Positions 1 through 7,320 of a DNA stretch of 33,559 nt are shown here, in pieces. The DNA lies in assembly GCA_023251255.1 (NCBI GenBank), contig JAHEZD010000069.1, positions 1 through 33,559 on the forward strand, read 5' to 3'. The stretch is from Chitinophagaceae bacterium. GTDB taxonomy: Bacteria > Bacteroidota > Bacteroidia > Chitinophagales > Chitinophagaceae. The position numbers were made by a program, and so were the translations under genes. Within the stretch, counting starts at the first letter, position 1, and every line of letters starts with the position of its first letter. The notes under the pieces are model-generated. The model was given only the letters and a program-made list of their open reading frames with translations, did no database searches and had not been told where the DNA came from.

Positions 1-1758
1 GATGGTATCCGCCCTTCCATTATCCATCAAAGTAGTGCTACTGGTATGCAGGCCATACCCACAACTGGTTTGGCACAGGGTATCCAGTTTATAGAGAAGC
101 ACCATCAATCCATTTTGCAGAAAGGAGAAAATGATGAACTGCCCATTGTTGTTTGCTCGTTTGGGGACAATAGCATTACAGAAGGTGAAGTAAGTGAAGC
201 ATTCCAATTTGCTGTGCTGAAACAACTGCCCATCATTTATTTGGTGCAGGACAATCAATGGGGCATCAGCGTAAGTGCAGAAGAAGCCAGGGCCATGAAC
301 GCCTATGAATATGCGGCAGGTTTCAAGGGGTTGAAAAGAACACAGTGTGATGGCAGTGACTTTATGCGTAGTTACGAAACCATGCAAGCTGCATTTGAAT
401 ATGTGCGCAAGGAAAGGAAACCAATTTTGGTTCATGCTCGGGTACCATTGTTGGGTCACCATACAAGCGGGGTAAGGAAGGAATTCTACAGAACGAGAGA
501 AGATTTGTTGAAGCATGGATTGTATGATCCGATTCCCAAATTGCGGTTGCTGCTGAACGGAGTTGGCTTCAATGAACATGAAATAAACGAAGTGGAATCT
601 GCTGCCCATCATGAAGTGGCTGCTGCTTTTGCTAAGGCCCAGGCAGCGGCCGATCCAACGGGCAACCAAGTAGAGGATTTTGTGTTTGCCCCAACGCCTG
701 TTAAAGAGGAAAAGGGTATCCGTTCACCGAAGAATGCGGAAAAGTCCATTATGGTGGATGCTGCCCTGCATGCCATGGAGGAACTAATGCAGGAATACCC
801 GGAGGCCATTTTATATGGACAGGATGTAGGCAGGAGATTGGGTGGTGTGTTCCGTGAGGCAGCAACCCTAGCTGAGAAATTTGGCGACCACCGTGTATTC
901 AATACAGCTATCCAGGAGGCTTACATTGTGGGCTCCACCATTGGCATGAGTGCTTTGGGGCTGAAACCCATTGTGGAAGTGCAGTTTGCAGATTATATTT
1001 ATCCAGGCCTGAACCAATTGGTCACGGAAATTTCCAAAAGTTGTTATCTAAGCAATGGCAAATTCCCCGTTCAAATGGTGCTACGTGTGCCAATTGGGGC
1101 GTATGGTGGTGGTGGCCCCTACCATAGTGGCAGTATCGAGAGCACTTTATTAACCATAAAAGGCATCAAGATTTGCTATCCAAGCAATGCTGCTGATATG
1201 AAAGGTTTGATGAAAGCCGCCTTCTTGGACCCGAACCCAGTAATCATGCTTGAACATAAGGGCCTATACTGGAGCAAGGTTCCCGGAACAGAAGATGCCA
1301 AAACGATAGAGCCCGATAAGAATTACGTATTGCCCCTAGGCAAGGGCTGCATTGTTTTGCAAGCAAATCCTGATAAAGTAAAGCGTGGCGAAACTATTTG
1401 CATTATCACTTATGGTATGGGAGTTTATTGGGCAAAAGCAGCAGAGGAGCAATATCCGGGCAGTGTTGAAATAGTTGATTTAAGGACCCTTTTCCCACTG
1501 GATGAAGCACTTGTTTTTGCCAGTGTCCGCAAGCATGGCAAGGTACTGGTATTAAGCGAGGAGCAGCAGAACAACTCTTTTGCAGAAGCGTTATCACTCC
1601 GTATTTCCAATAATTGCTACCACTTTCTGGATGCCCGGGTGGAGGTGATGGGAGCCATGAACTTACCAGCTGTTCCTATCAATCTGGCATTGGAAGCGGC
1701 CATGTTGCCTACTGTCGAAAAACTGGTACAGAGAATTGAAAAACTCCTGCAGTATTAA
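1..1758 (+). CDS. 2-oxo acid dehydrogenase E1 component, fused alpha/beta subunits (5' truncated by window)
   Basis: This is a thiamine-diphosphate-dependent E1 that decarboxylates a 2-oxo acid, probably a branched-chain one, and passes the acyl group to a lipoyl E2. The frame is open to the first base, so the true start lies outside the window; the ATG at 46 is internal. The first ~200 residues are the C-terminal half of an alpha subunit. They include a GDNSITEGE stretch with DNQWGIS about 30 residues later, which is the TPP-binding motif of the family. After a linker near residue 235 (KNAEKSI), a complete beta subunit follows (GQDVGRRLGGVFR, IVEVQFADYIYPG, then the C-terminal transketolase-like domain). 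Alpha and beta in one chain is the usual Bacteroidota form. No E2 or E3 gene is next to it. Substrate specificity (branched-chain or pyruvate) cannot be read from the sequence. Confidence 0.9.
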   Translation, partial: DGIRPSIIHQSSATGMQAIPTTGLAQGIQFIEKHHQSILQKGENDELPIVVCSFGDNSITEGEVSEAFQFAVLKQLPIIYLVQDNQWGISVSAEEARAMNAYEYAAGFKGLKRTQCDGSDFMRSYETMQAAFEYVRKERKPILVHARVPLLGHHTSGVRKEFYRTREDLLKHGLYDPIPKLRLLLNGVGFNEHEINEVESAAHHEVAAAFAKAQAAADPTGNQVEDFVFAPTPVKEEKGIRSPKNAEKSIMVDAALHAMEELMQEYPEAILYGQDVGRRLGGVFREAATLAEKFGDHRVFNTAIQEAYIVGSTIGMSALGLKPIVEVQFADYIYPGLNQLVTEISKSCYLSNGKFPVQMVLRVPIGAYGGGGPYHSGSIESTLLTIKGIKICYPSNAADMKGLMKAAFLDPNPVIMLEHKGLYWSKVPGTEDAKTIEPDKNYVLPLGKGCIVLQANPDKVKRGETICIITYGMGVYWAKAAEEQYPGSVEIVDLRTLFPLDEALVFASVRKHGKVLVLSEEQQNNSFAEALSLRISNNCYHFLDARVEVMGAMNLPAVPINLALEAAMLPTVEKLVQRIEKLLQY

Positions 1759-1795
1759 TATCTTTTCCAAATCTTCCTTTTTTACTCAAACCTCC

Positions 1796-1803
1796 TATAT
1801 TTG
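1796..1803 (+). promoter_or_regulatory. Probable -7 promoter box for tRNA-Met
   Basis: TATATTTG fits the Bacteroidota -7 consensus TAnnTTTG and lies 11 nt before the mature tRNA 5' end. No convincing -33 TTTG is present at the right distance. Confidence 0.55.
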
Positions 1804-1814
1804 CAGCCCGAAAT

Positions 1815-1888
1815 GGTGGGGTAGCTCAGCTGGTTAGAGCATCGGATTCATAACCCGAAGGTCGGCAGTTCAAGTCTGCTCCCCACTA
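1815..1888 (+). tRNA. tRNA-Met (anticodon CAT)
   Basis: A full cloverleaf can be drawn. The acceptor stem is GGTGGGG/CCCCACT, the D arm GCTC/GAGC, the anticodon loop TTCATAA and the T arm GGCAG/CTGCT, with discriminator A at 1888. CCA is not encoded. CAT could be elongator Met, initiator Met or the lysidine-modified Ile2. The anticodon stem lacks the three consecutive G-C pairs of initiators and position 1 pairs normally, so elongator Met is most likely; Ile2 is not excluded. Confidence 0.92.
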
Positions 1889-1889
1889 C

Positions 1890-1924
1890 AAAGCCCTTGA
1901 ACTTTAAAAGTCAAGGGCTTTTTT
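1890..1924 (+). terminator. Intrinsic terminator after tRNA-Met
   Basis: An 11-bp stem (AAAGCCCTTGA / TCAAGGGCTTT) with a 10-nt loop runs into a T tract directly after the tRNA. Confidence 0.85.
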
Positions 1925-1992
1925 AATGCTGGTATTTGCATTTCAAATATCCTACTGCCTATTTTTGAACCTGTTTGTTTTTTCCCAGTTGC

Positions 1993-3153
1993 TTACTTAA
2001 AGGGGTTACCGAATTTCTCATCCGTACATAATTTATGGTCTGTCAATGTTTTGAGGAAAGCTACCAATGCGGCTTTGTCTGCTGCGGATAAATTCAGCCT
2101 TCTCGGGTTGCCTTGCGGGTCTTTTAATATCGGGTCAAGGTTGGGGTGTGCCTTTACACCACTATTGTAATGTTCAACCACTTGTTCCAAAGTGGTGAAC
2201 CTTCCATCGTGCATGTACGGGGGAGTCAGTTCAATGTTTTTGATGGAGTTAACTTTAAACAATCCATTCTGGTTTGGATTGCCCGTTATGCGGCCAACGC
2301 CGGAATCAATGGTTGTTGCGTCCAGACCATTATTCTTAGGTGCGGCGGCCGTGAACGTTTCTGTACCATGGCACCCGGCACAGGCAAGCTGCGGGCTGAA
2401 AAACAATTGCTTGCCCCGATTCTCTTCCGTGGTAAAATTGGCAAAGTCTACAGTGCCCGGCCCAATATTGGGAGCAAATGCGGCCCTGCCATCGTCATAT
2501 TTTGATTGGTAGGAAACAATGGAACGTACGTATTGCGATAGCGCCTTGGATATCCTGTCACTGGTTACAGTGCTGCTGCCAAAGGCATTATTGAACAAGG
2601 GACCATAATACGCTAGTGCAGATAATTTCTTCACCAAAGAATCCAGGTTCATGCCCATTTCTGTATGGTCCTGAATGGGTGTCAGCGTTTGCACTTCCAA
2701 GGTGGCCGCACGTTCGTCCCAGAAAAATTTCCCATCAAGATAATACCTAGCATTGGCAAGTCCCATGGAATTCCTTCCTGTATTGCCACCTGCAAAGCCT
2801 TTGCTCAAGGCAGTGGCATCTGCAAAGCCCAAGTCCTGTTTATGGCAGGAAGCACAGGAAACAGTATTGTTGAACGAAATGTTTTTATCGTAAAATAAAA
2901 CCCTTCCAAGGGTAGCACCATTGTCTGTTATTGGGTTGTTGGCTGGCGTATTTATTTGCCCTGCAATTAGTGGCGTTTGTAAATATGCAGGTAATGTTTG
3001 ATTGGCATAATTAAATGGCGTTATAGGAATATTCAGCACGCTGCTTATGGCAGGGCCCTGTGCAGCAGTGTCATTCTTCTTGCAAGCAATGGTAATTAAG
3101 GAGCAACAGGCAACAATGGACAGTATTGTAGCAGCCGTTTTTTGATATTTCAT
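1993..3153 (-). CDS. Di-haem cytochrome c peroxidase-like lipoprotein (CcpA/MauG family)
   Basis: Probable periplasmic electron-transfer enzyme, most simply a cytochrome c peroxidase reducing H2O2. The 386-residue protein has two c-type haem motifs, CASCH at residues 100-104 and CAGCH at 258-262, in the spacing of the di-haem peroxidase/MauG family. The family-typical FWDERAATLE region is near residue 145 and PPYMHDGRF lies in the C-terminal haem domain. The N-terminus is a signal sequence with a Cys at 24 followed by Lys-Lys, suggesting a lipoprotein, although the residue at -3 is Thr rather than Leu. The start is ATG at 3153. It is divergent from the ECF sigma gene with only 78 nt between, so the two may share regulatory DNA. 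MauG-like enzymes with other substrates have the same layout, so the peroxidase activity is inferred. Confidence 0.88.
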   Translation of the reverse strand: MKYQKTAATILSIVACCSLITIACKKNDTAAQGPAISSVLNIPITPFNYANQTLPAYLQTPLIAGQINTPANNPITDNGATLGRVLFYDKNISFNNTVSCASCHKQDLGFADATALSKGFAGGNTGRNSMGLANARYYLDGKFFWDERAATLEVQTLTPIQDHTEMGMNLDSLVKKLSALAYYGPLFNNAFGSSTVTSDRISKALSQYVRSIVSYQSKYDDGRAAFAPNIGPGTVDFANFTTEENRGKQLFFSPQLACAGCHGTETFTAAAPKNNGLDATTIDSGVGRITGNPNQNGLFKVNSIKNIELTPPYMHDGRFTTLEQVVEHYNSGVKAHPNLDPILKDPQGNPRRLNLSAADKAALVAFLKTLTDHKLCTDEKFGNPFK

Positions 3154-3231
3154 ATAGTGCAGGTTTAAGGGTTGGATGCAATTACTTGTAGAAACCTTCG
3201 ATAAAAATTCTTTTTTTATTGGTGCAAAGGT

Positions 3232-3849
3232 TTGTTTAGTTTACCACGTCTAAATTTAAAGAACCCCTCAACTTTTTTGAACGAACCGCAACTAATACGG
3301 CAATTGCAGCAAGGCGACAGGCAGGCTTTTACCCAATTGGTACAGGCTTACCAGCACATGGTGTACAATACCGCGTTGGGCATTGTGCAGCACATGCAAG
3401 AAGCTGAGGATGTGGCCCAGGAAGTGTTTGTGCTGGCTTATTTGAATGTGCAGCATTTTAGGGGCGACAGCAAAATTTCCACTTGGTTGTACCGGATTGC
3501 CATTACCAAGGCGCTGGACTGTGAAAGGAAAAAGAAAACAAAGAAACGCATCAACTTGGTAAAAAATGTTTTCGGTATTGGTGAAAAGGAAGCAGAACAG
3601 ATTGCTGACTTCCATCATCCGGGGGTGGAGCTTGATAATAAGGAACAGTCAGCCACACTGTTCAGGGCCATGCAACAGTTACCCGAAAATCAACGTGTTG
3701 CCTTTACGCTGATAAAAGTGGAGGGACTAAACTATGAGGAAACAAGCAACGTTATGCGAACAACTGTAAAGGCTGTGGAATCATTGATGCATAGGGCAAA
3801 AGAGAACCTGCGGAAAACATTGAAAAGTTATTATTCCAACCATTCATAA
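3232..3849 (+). CDS. ECF-type RNA polymerase sigma-70 factor
   Basis: Alternative sigma factor directing RNA polymerase to a small set of promoters. Region 2 spans about residues 30-100 (AFTQLVQAYQHMVYNTAL, DVAQEVFVLAYLN, KISTWLYRIA). Region 4 is near residues 145-200 (LPENQRVAFTLIKVEGLNYEE and a helix-turn-helix ending MHRAKENLRKTL). A basic linker (ERKKKTKKR) separates them. The length of 205 residues fits the family. The start is taken as TTG at 3232, just after AAAGG; the next ATG (codon 43, 3358) would cut into region 2. It begins a tight three-gene unit: the next gene starts 8 nt after the stop, and a third 12 nt after that. The unit resembles a sigma/anti-sigma/periplasmic sensor set (see findings). 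Confidence 0.9.
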   Translation: MFSLPRLNLKNPSTFLNEPQLIRQLQQGDRQAFTQLVQAYQHMVYNTALGIVQHMQEAEDVAQEVFVLAYLNVQHFRGDSKISTWLYRIAITKALDCERKKKTKKRINLVKNVFGIGEKEAEQIADFHHPGVELDNKEQSATLFRAMQQLPENQRVAFTLIKVEGLNYEETSNVMRTTVKAVESLMHRAKENLRKTLKSYYSNHS

Positions 3850-3857
3850 ACAATTTT

Positions 3858-4175
3858 ATGGAAGAGATGAACAGAAAAATTGAAACTATTTTAAATAGCA
3901 TTGATGGCTTGCAAAGGGCTGAAGCCCCTGCATTCTTTCATACCCGTGTGCAGGCAAAACTTGAAAAACAATTGGCTATGCAATCTGGCATGCCCTTGCC
4001 TATACGCAAGCCTGTTTGGGTAATTGCTACATTGGTGGTGTTACTGGCAGCGAATGTATTCCTCCTTACAGCGCAATCAGGCAAGATACCCACATCCAGC
4101 GGCGGTGCTGCTGAAACAGCCAACCTGCAAGGATTTGCCAATAGTTATGGATTAGCAACATCAACTGGATACTGA
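3858..4175 (+). CDS. Small single-pass membrane protein, possible anti-sigma factor
   Basis: I recognise no named family. The 105-residue protein has an N-terminal, probably cytoplasmic part of ~50 residues with helical, charged character (residues 1-45), one transmembrane segment at about 53-71 (VWVIATLVVLLAANVFLLT) and a short ~34-residue Ser/Gly/Ala-rich tail that would lie outside. It starts 8 nt after the sigma factor stop and ends 12 nt before the Spy-like gene. Position, size and one-TM topology are those of small anti-sigma factors such as CnrY, which hold an ECF sigma at the membrane. That role is inference from context; no zinc-binding HxxxCxxC motif is present. Confidence 0.7.
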   Translation: MEEMNRKIETILNSIDGLQRAEAPAFFHTRVQAKLEKQLAMQSGMPLPIRKPVWVIATLVVLLAANVFLLTAQSGKIPTSSGGAAETANLQGFANSYGLATSTGY

Positions 4176-4187
4176 TAAACCGATAAC

Positions 4188-4817
4188 ATGAACAATATTA
4201 CCAAGGGCCGCCTATTGAGTGTAGTTGTTGTGGTTTTGCTACTGGCAAACATTGCAACGCTTACTACATTCTGGCTGAAGAAAGAAAATACAAAATTACC
4301 ACCACCGCCACAACAGCAAGGCGGGGGTGGCCCCTTTGCTTTTTTGGTAAAGGAATTATCATTTGATTCTGTACAGGTTATTGCGTACAGGAAACTGAGG
4401 GATGAACACCAAAAAGATGTGGAAGGTTACCGGAAGGAAATGAGGGAAGCAAAGGATGCTTTGTTTGCCTTGCTCAAGGAACCAAGCACCAATGAGGGCA
4501 GTTTGCAAAATGCTTTGAACAATATTGGTGAAAAGGAAAAAAATTTTGATAGGATTGTATTCATGCACTTCCAAAAAGTGAGGGCATTGTGCACGGAAGT
4601 ACAGCAGAAAAAATTTGATGAAGTCATTCAGGAAGCATTGAGAATGGTTCCATCCGGACCACAACGGCAGGGCCCGCCCCCAAGAAGGGAAGGGGATATG
4701 GGCAAAGATGGACCGCCGCCACCTGGAAGTGAGGACAACCCAGGCCCACCACCTCCAGGTAAAGCTGATGGTAATAGGCCACCGCCACCACAAGATGGAA
4801 ATCGTCTACCACAATAG
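4188..4817 (+). CDS. Spy/CpxP/CnrX-like membrane-anchored periplasmic protein with proline-rich tail
   Basis: The 209-residue protein has one N-terminal transmembrane anchor (residues ~9-30), a Pro/Gly/Gln linker (37-48), a helical domain (~50-155) and a Pro/Gly-rich tail (~155-209) full of PPPP runs. The helical domain carries the alternating charged pattern of the heavy-metal-resistance/Spy/CpxP superfamily (RDEHQKDVEGYRKEMREAK, then FMHFQKVRALCTEVQQKKFDEV). Members act as periplasmic chaperones or as metal/stress sensors (CnrX, ZraP). It is the last gene of the sigma-factor unit and is followed by a strong terminator. Only two His and one Cys are visible in the sensor domain, so metal binding is not obvious. 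The proline tail is probably a wall- or partner-contacting extension. Confidence 0.72.
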   Translation: MNNITKGRLLSVVVVVLLLANIATLTTFWLKKENTKLPPPPQQQGGGGPFAFLVKELSFDSVQVIAYRKLRDEHQKDVEGYRKEMREAKDALFALLKEPSTNEGSLQNALNNIGEKEKNFDRIVFMHFQKVRALCTEVQQKKFDEVIQEALRMVPSGPQRQGPPPRREGDMGKDGPPPPGSEDNPGPPPPGKADGNRPPPPQDGNRLPQ

Positions 4818-4818
4818 A

Positions 4819-4853
4819 AAAAAACCTTGGGACTGTGTTCCAAGGTTTTTTAT
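4819..4853 (+). terminator. Intrinsic terminator of the sigma-factor unit
   Basis: A 12-bp perfect stem (AAAAAACCTTGG / CCAAGGTTTTTT) with a 9-nt loop starts 2 nt after the stop codon of the Spy-like gene. Its A/T ends make it potentially bidirectional. Confidence 0.88.
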
Positions 4854-5165
4854 TGAGCAGGAATAAAAATGAACGGAGCTTCTTGTCGGCAACTATCTGC
4901 GGTCCCGAAAAAGTGTCATTTTAGAAATCGAAGTTTTATTTGACACATTTTTGCTCGTGTATTATTTGAGCAAATTCTTTCCTTCATTCCAATGGTTGGC
5001 TGATGGATTTTGCAATGCTGGCGAAGGTTCGCCGCTAACTGGCTGGCCATTCGCTAGCAGTCCCGCTGAAATTAATTCAAATGAACAAGGTAATCGAATC
5101 ATTAATTGACAACTGGCAATTGGTAATGATTATATCAATAACCCATTACGATCAACAGCCAATTG
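4854..5165. other. Gene-free region with small inverted repeats
   Basis: No credible reading frame is present. It holds GTGTCA (4913-4918) facing TGACAC (4941-4946), a 6-bp hairpin with a 2-nt loop (GGCGAA/TTCGCC, 5020-5033) and, near 5100-5165, several CAATTG/CATTAC words in opposite orientations. A 14-nt word (4978-4991) recurs in the other large gene-free region at 20785-20798. No transposase or RNA family was recognised. Confidence 0.5.
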
Positions 5166-5195
5166 TTGATACTACATCCCGCTTCCTTATTTTTA
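5166..5195 (+). promoter_or_regulatory. Promoter of the GT2 glycosyltransferase gene
   Basis: TTG at 5166-5168, a 19-nt spacer and TATTTTTA at 5188-5195 form a near-consensus Bacteroidota promoter (one mismatch in TAnnTTTG). Transcription would begin near 5200, which argues for the TTG start at 5211 rather than any upstream start. Confidence 0.55.
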
Positions 5196-5210
5196 CAAAA
5201 AGCAATTAAC

Positions 5211-6239
5211 TTGTCGTTACCATCAGTGGCTATCGTAATCCTGAATTATAATGGGAGGAATTATTTGGAACAGTTTCTTCCTTCTGTGCTTGCTTCAACT
5301 TATTCCAACAAAAAAATTATTGTTGCTGACAATGCATCTACCGATGGGAGTGTTGAAATTATCAAGCAAAAATTCCCTGCAGTTGAATTGTTGTTGAACA
5401 CTTCCAATCTTGGTTTCGCAGGTGGTTATAACTGGGCATTAAGAAAAGTGGAAGCAGATTATTATGTACTGCTCAATTCAGATGTAGAAGTTGCCACCAA
5501 TTGGATGGAGCCAATTATTGAATTGATGGAAAATGAAAGAACCATTGCCGCTTGCCAACCAAAAATTCTATCCTTTTACCAAAAAGAATCATTTGAATAT
5601 GCGGGTGCTGCCGGTGGCTGGATCGATACATTGGGCTATCCATTTTCCCGCGGAAGGGTTTTTGATACTTGTGAAAAAGACAATCACCAATACAACAGCA
5701 CACAGAAAATTTTTTGGGCCACAGGTGCAGCCATGTTTGTACGGAGCAATGTTTTCCATGAAACTGGTGGTTTTGATGAGTTCTTCTTTGCCCACATGGA
5801 GGAAATAGATTTGTGCTGGCGGATGCAGCTAAGTGGGCATTCCATTTATGCAGTACCCATTTCCGTTGTCTATCATGTTGGTGGCGGAACATTGCCCAAA
5901 GGTTCCAGAAAAACTTTCCTTAACTTCCGCAATAACCTGATCATGCTTTCCAAGAACCTGCCATTTGCTGAAAAGACTTGGAAGCTTCCATTACGATTGG
6001 TACTGGATATGGTTTCAGCGTTCAAGAGTTTATTGAAAGGGGATGTTGTTATGTTCAAAGCAATCATCAGCGCCCATTTTGCATTCATTGGCTGGTACTT
6101 CAATCACAAACAAAAAAACAGGAACCAGCAGCGTAAGCCATTGGAAACATTGGATGGTGTTTATAGAGGATCTGTTGTCTGGCAGTATTTTGTTGGCAAG
6201 AAAAAAACATTCTTCGAAATTGTTAATAATATGCGGTGA
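5211..6239 (+). CDS. Family 2 glycosyltransferase (WcaE/rhamnosyltransferase-like)
   Basis: Inverting GT-A sugar transferase that probably adds a sugar from a nucleotide donor to a cell-surface glycan or lipid. From the TTG at 5211 the product is 342 residues. The nucleotide-binding fold opens with VAIVILNYNGR (residues 6-16) and VADNASTDGS (38-47). The metal-binding DxD-like motif is LLNSDVEV (87-94). The acceptor-side motif GGFDEFFFAHMEEIDLCWR is near residue 200, and SVVYHVGGGT follows. Basic, amphipathic C-terminal segments suggest membrane contact. The frame is open back to a TTG at 5163, but the MSLPSVAIVILN start is typical for the family and sits 15 nt after the promoter -7 box. It stands alone, without a polysaccharide cluster, so acceptor and pathway are unknown. 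Confidence 0.85.
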   Translation: MSLPSVAIVILNYNGRNYLEQFLPSVLASTYSNKKIIVADNASTDGSVEIIKQKFPAVELLLNTSNLGFAGGYNWALRKVEADYYVLLNSDVEVATNWMEPIIELMENERTIAACQPKILSFYQKESFEYAGAAGGWIDTLGYPFSRGRVFDTCEKDNHQYNSTQKIFWATGAAMFVRSNVFHETGGFDEFFFAHMEEIDLCWRMQLSGHSIYAVPISVVYHVGGGTLPKGSRKTFLNFRNNLIMLSKNLPFAEKTWKLPLRLVLDMVSAFKSLLKGDVVMFKAIISAHFAFIGWYFNHKQKNRNQQRKPLETLDGVYRGSVVWQYFVGKKKTFFEIVNNMR

Positions 6240-6257
6240 AAATTTAGCCTGCACCCT

Positions 6258-6265
6258 TATTTTTG
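6258..6265 (+). promoter_or_regulatory. Probable -7 promoter box for the small membrane protein
   Basis: TATTTTTG matches TAnnTTTG exactly and lies 18 nt upstream of the ATG at 6284. The -33 element is not evident. Confidence 0.5.
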
Positions 6266-6283
6266 CAAGCGTAATAAAAAACT

Positions 6284-6487
6284 ATGGCACACGATATTCA
6301 GGATAACAGCAATAAGGATTTTACCAAAAACTGGGTAAACTCTTCAAGGTTCTTATTTTATCTGCAAGTATTTTGCGTTCTGGCATTTGTTCTTGGTGGT
6401 TGCTACCGCTTGTACAACCAACGTTACAAAGGCAAACCTGATGTTGAAATCCAGAGCAGCACAAAATATACACCTGAATATAAATAA
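6284..6487 (+). CDS. Small single-pass membrane protein of unknown function
   Basis: 67 residues starting at an ATG with an exact -7 promoter box 18 nt upstream, which supports it as a real gene. An acidic, polar N-terminus (residues 1-20) precedes one hydrophobic segment at about 23-40 (FLFYLQVFCVLAFVLGGC), followed by a basic YRLYNQRYKGK stretch and a polar end. Positive charge after the helix suggests the C-terminus is cytoplasmic. It lies between the glycosyltransferase and tRNA-Gly. No family recognised. Confidence 0.65.
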   Translation: MAHDIQDNSNKDFTKNWVNSSRFLFYLQVFCVLAFVLGGCYRLYNQRYKGKPDVEIQSSTKYTPEYK

Positions 6488-6506
6488 ATTTTTTTGAACA
6501 AAAAAT

Positions 6507-6536
6507 TTTGCGGAGAACTTTAGGTTGCTATTTTTG
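6507..6536 (+). promoter_or_regulatory. Promoter of tRNA-Gly
   Basis: TTTG at 6507-6510, an 18-nt spacer and an exact TAttTTTG box at 6529-6536, ending 32 nt before the mature tRNA. Confidence 0.65.
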
Positions 6537-6568
6537 CACTCCCAAATATTTAAGTTCTTATTACACAG

Positions 6569-6644
<76 letters not shown>

Positions 6645-6650
6645 AGAAAA

Positions 6651-6678
6651 AAAGTCCCGCATTTGCGGGATTTTTTTT
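6651..6678 (+). terminator. Intrinsic terminator between tRNA-Gly and tRNA-Leu
   Basis: A stem of TCCCGC/GCGGGA extended by a G-T pair and A-T pairs, a 4-nt loop and eight T residues. It should stop transcription from tRNA-Gly before tRNA-Leu starts at 6684, unless read-through or a second promoter serves tRNA-Leu. Confidence 0.8.
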
Positions 6679-6683
6679 CGGTA

Positions 6684-6769
6684 GCCCCGGTGGTGGAATT
6701 GGTAGACACGCAGGACTTAAAATCCTGTTCGCCGCAACGCGAGTAACGGTTCAACTCCGTTCCGGGGCA
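6684..6769 (+). tRNA. tRNA-Leu (anticodon TAA)
   Basis: A class II tRNA with a long variable arm. The acceptor stem is GCCCCGG/CCGGGGC, the anticodon stem CAGGA/TCCTG with loop CTTAAAA, the T arm ACGG-TTCAACT-CCGT and the discriminator A. CCA is not encoded. No TAnnTTTG box is visible between it and tRNA-Gly. Confidence 0.95.
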
Positions 6770-6770
6770 C

Positions 6771-6803
6771 AAAAAAGCAGAAAGAATCCTTTCTGCTTTT
6801 TTT
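6771..6803 (+). terminator. Intrinsic terminator after tRNA-Leu
   Basis: Stem GCAGAAAG/CTTTCTGC flanked by A6 and T7 tracts, with a 4-nt loop. A second hairpin (GCAAAGAA/TTCTTTGC, 6849-6876) followed by GTTTTTT lies downstream and overlaps the rplU -33 box. Confidence 0.88.
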
Positions 6804-6871
6804 ATGACCGGTTGTCTCCACGTCAAGGAAAAACTGCGGAAATGGCCTGCAAAGAATTTATTTGAAATTTC

Positions 6872-6904
6872 TTTGCGTTTTTTCGCTATCAAACCTTACT
6901 TTTG
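6872..6904 (+). promoter_or_regulatory. Promoter of rplU-rpmA
   Basis: TTTG at 6872-6875, a 21-nt spacer and an exact TActTTTG box at 6897-6904, 21 nt before the rplU start codon. The -33 box falls inside the right arm of an 8-bp inverted repeat (6849-6876). Confidence 0.7.
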
Positions 6905-6925
6905 CCGTCCTAATTTTTCATAGAC

Positions 6926-7231
6926 ATGTTAGCAGTAGTAAAAATCGCAGGTCAACAATTCAAAGTACAGGCAGGAGATAGCCTATACGTTCCTCACCTG
7001 CAAGGAAACACCGGAGACAAAGTTGAGTTCAACGATGTTTTGATGGTTGACAATAGTGGAACTGTATCTGCTGGTAGCGATGCGAAAGCAACTGTTACTG
7101 CTGAAATAGTAAGAGCTCTTGTACAAGGTGACAAAGTGATAGCTTTTAAAATGAAAAGGAGAAAAGGTTTCAGAAAAAAGCATGGTCATAGGACCCACTA
7201 TACACAAATCAAAATTGAAAGCATCGCTTAA
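6926..7231 (+). CDS. rplU: 50S ribosomal protein L21
   Basis: Large-subunit ribosomal protein that binds 23S rRNA. The 101-residue length and the opening VVKIAGQQFKVQAGDSLYV match L21. The basic C-terminal signature KMKRRKGFRKKHGHRTHYTQ is the rRNA-contact segment of the family. It is followed after 89 nt by rpmA, the conserved L21-L27 order. It has its own near-consensus promoter and short leader. Confidence 0.97.
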   Translation: MLAVVKIAGQQFKVQAGDSLYVPHLQGNTGDKVEFNDVLMVDNSGTVSAGSDAKATVTAEIVRALVQGDKVIAFKMKRRKGFRKKHGHRTHYTQIKIESIA

Positions 7232-7320
7232 CAAAATTTCTGATGGAAAGGGTGTATAGGATTTGCAAGTATGCATATTCTTAGCATCCTGAAATTTTCA
7301 AATTTTCAAATTAATAAAAA

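Noticed and set aside
4359-4843. Long minus-strand frames opposite the Spy-like gene
   Set aside because: They arise from the proline codon runs (CCA/CCG read backwards as Trp, Gly or Arg) of the real gene and encode low-complexity chains without motifs.
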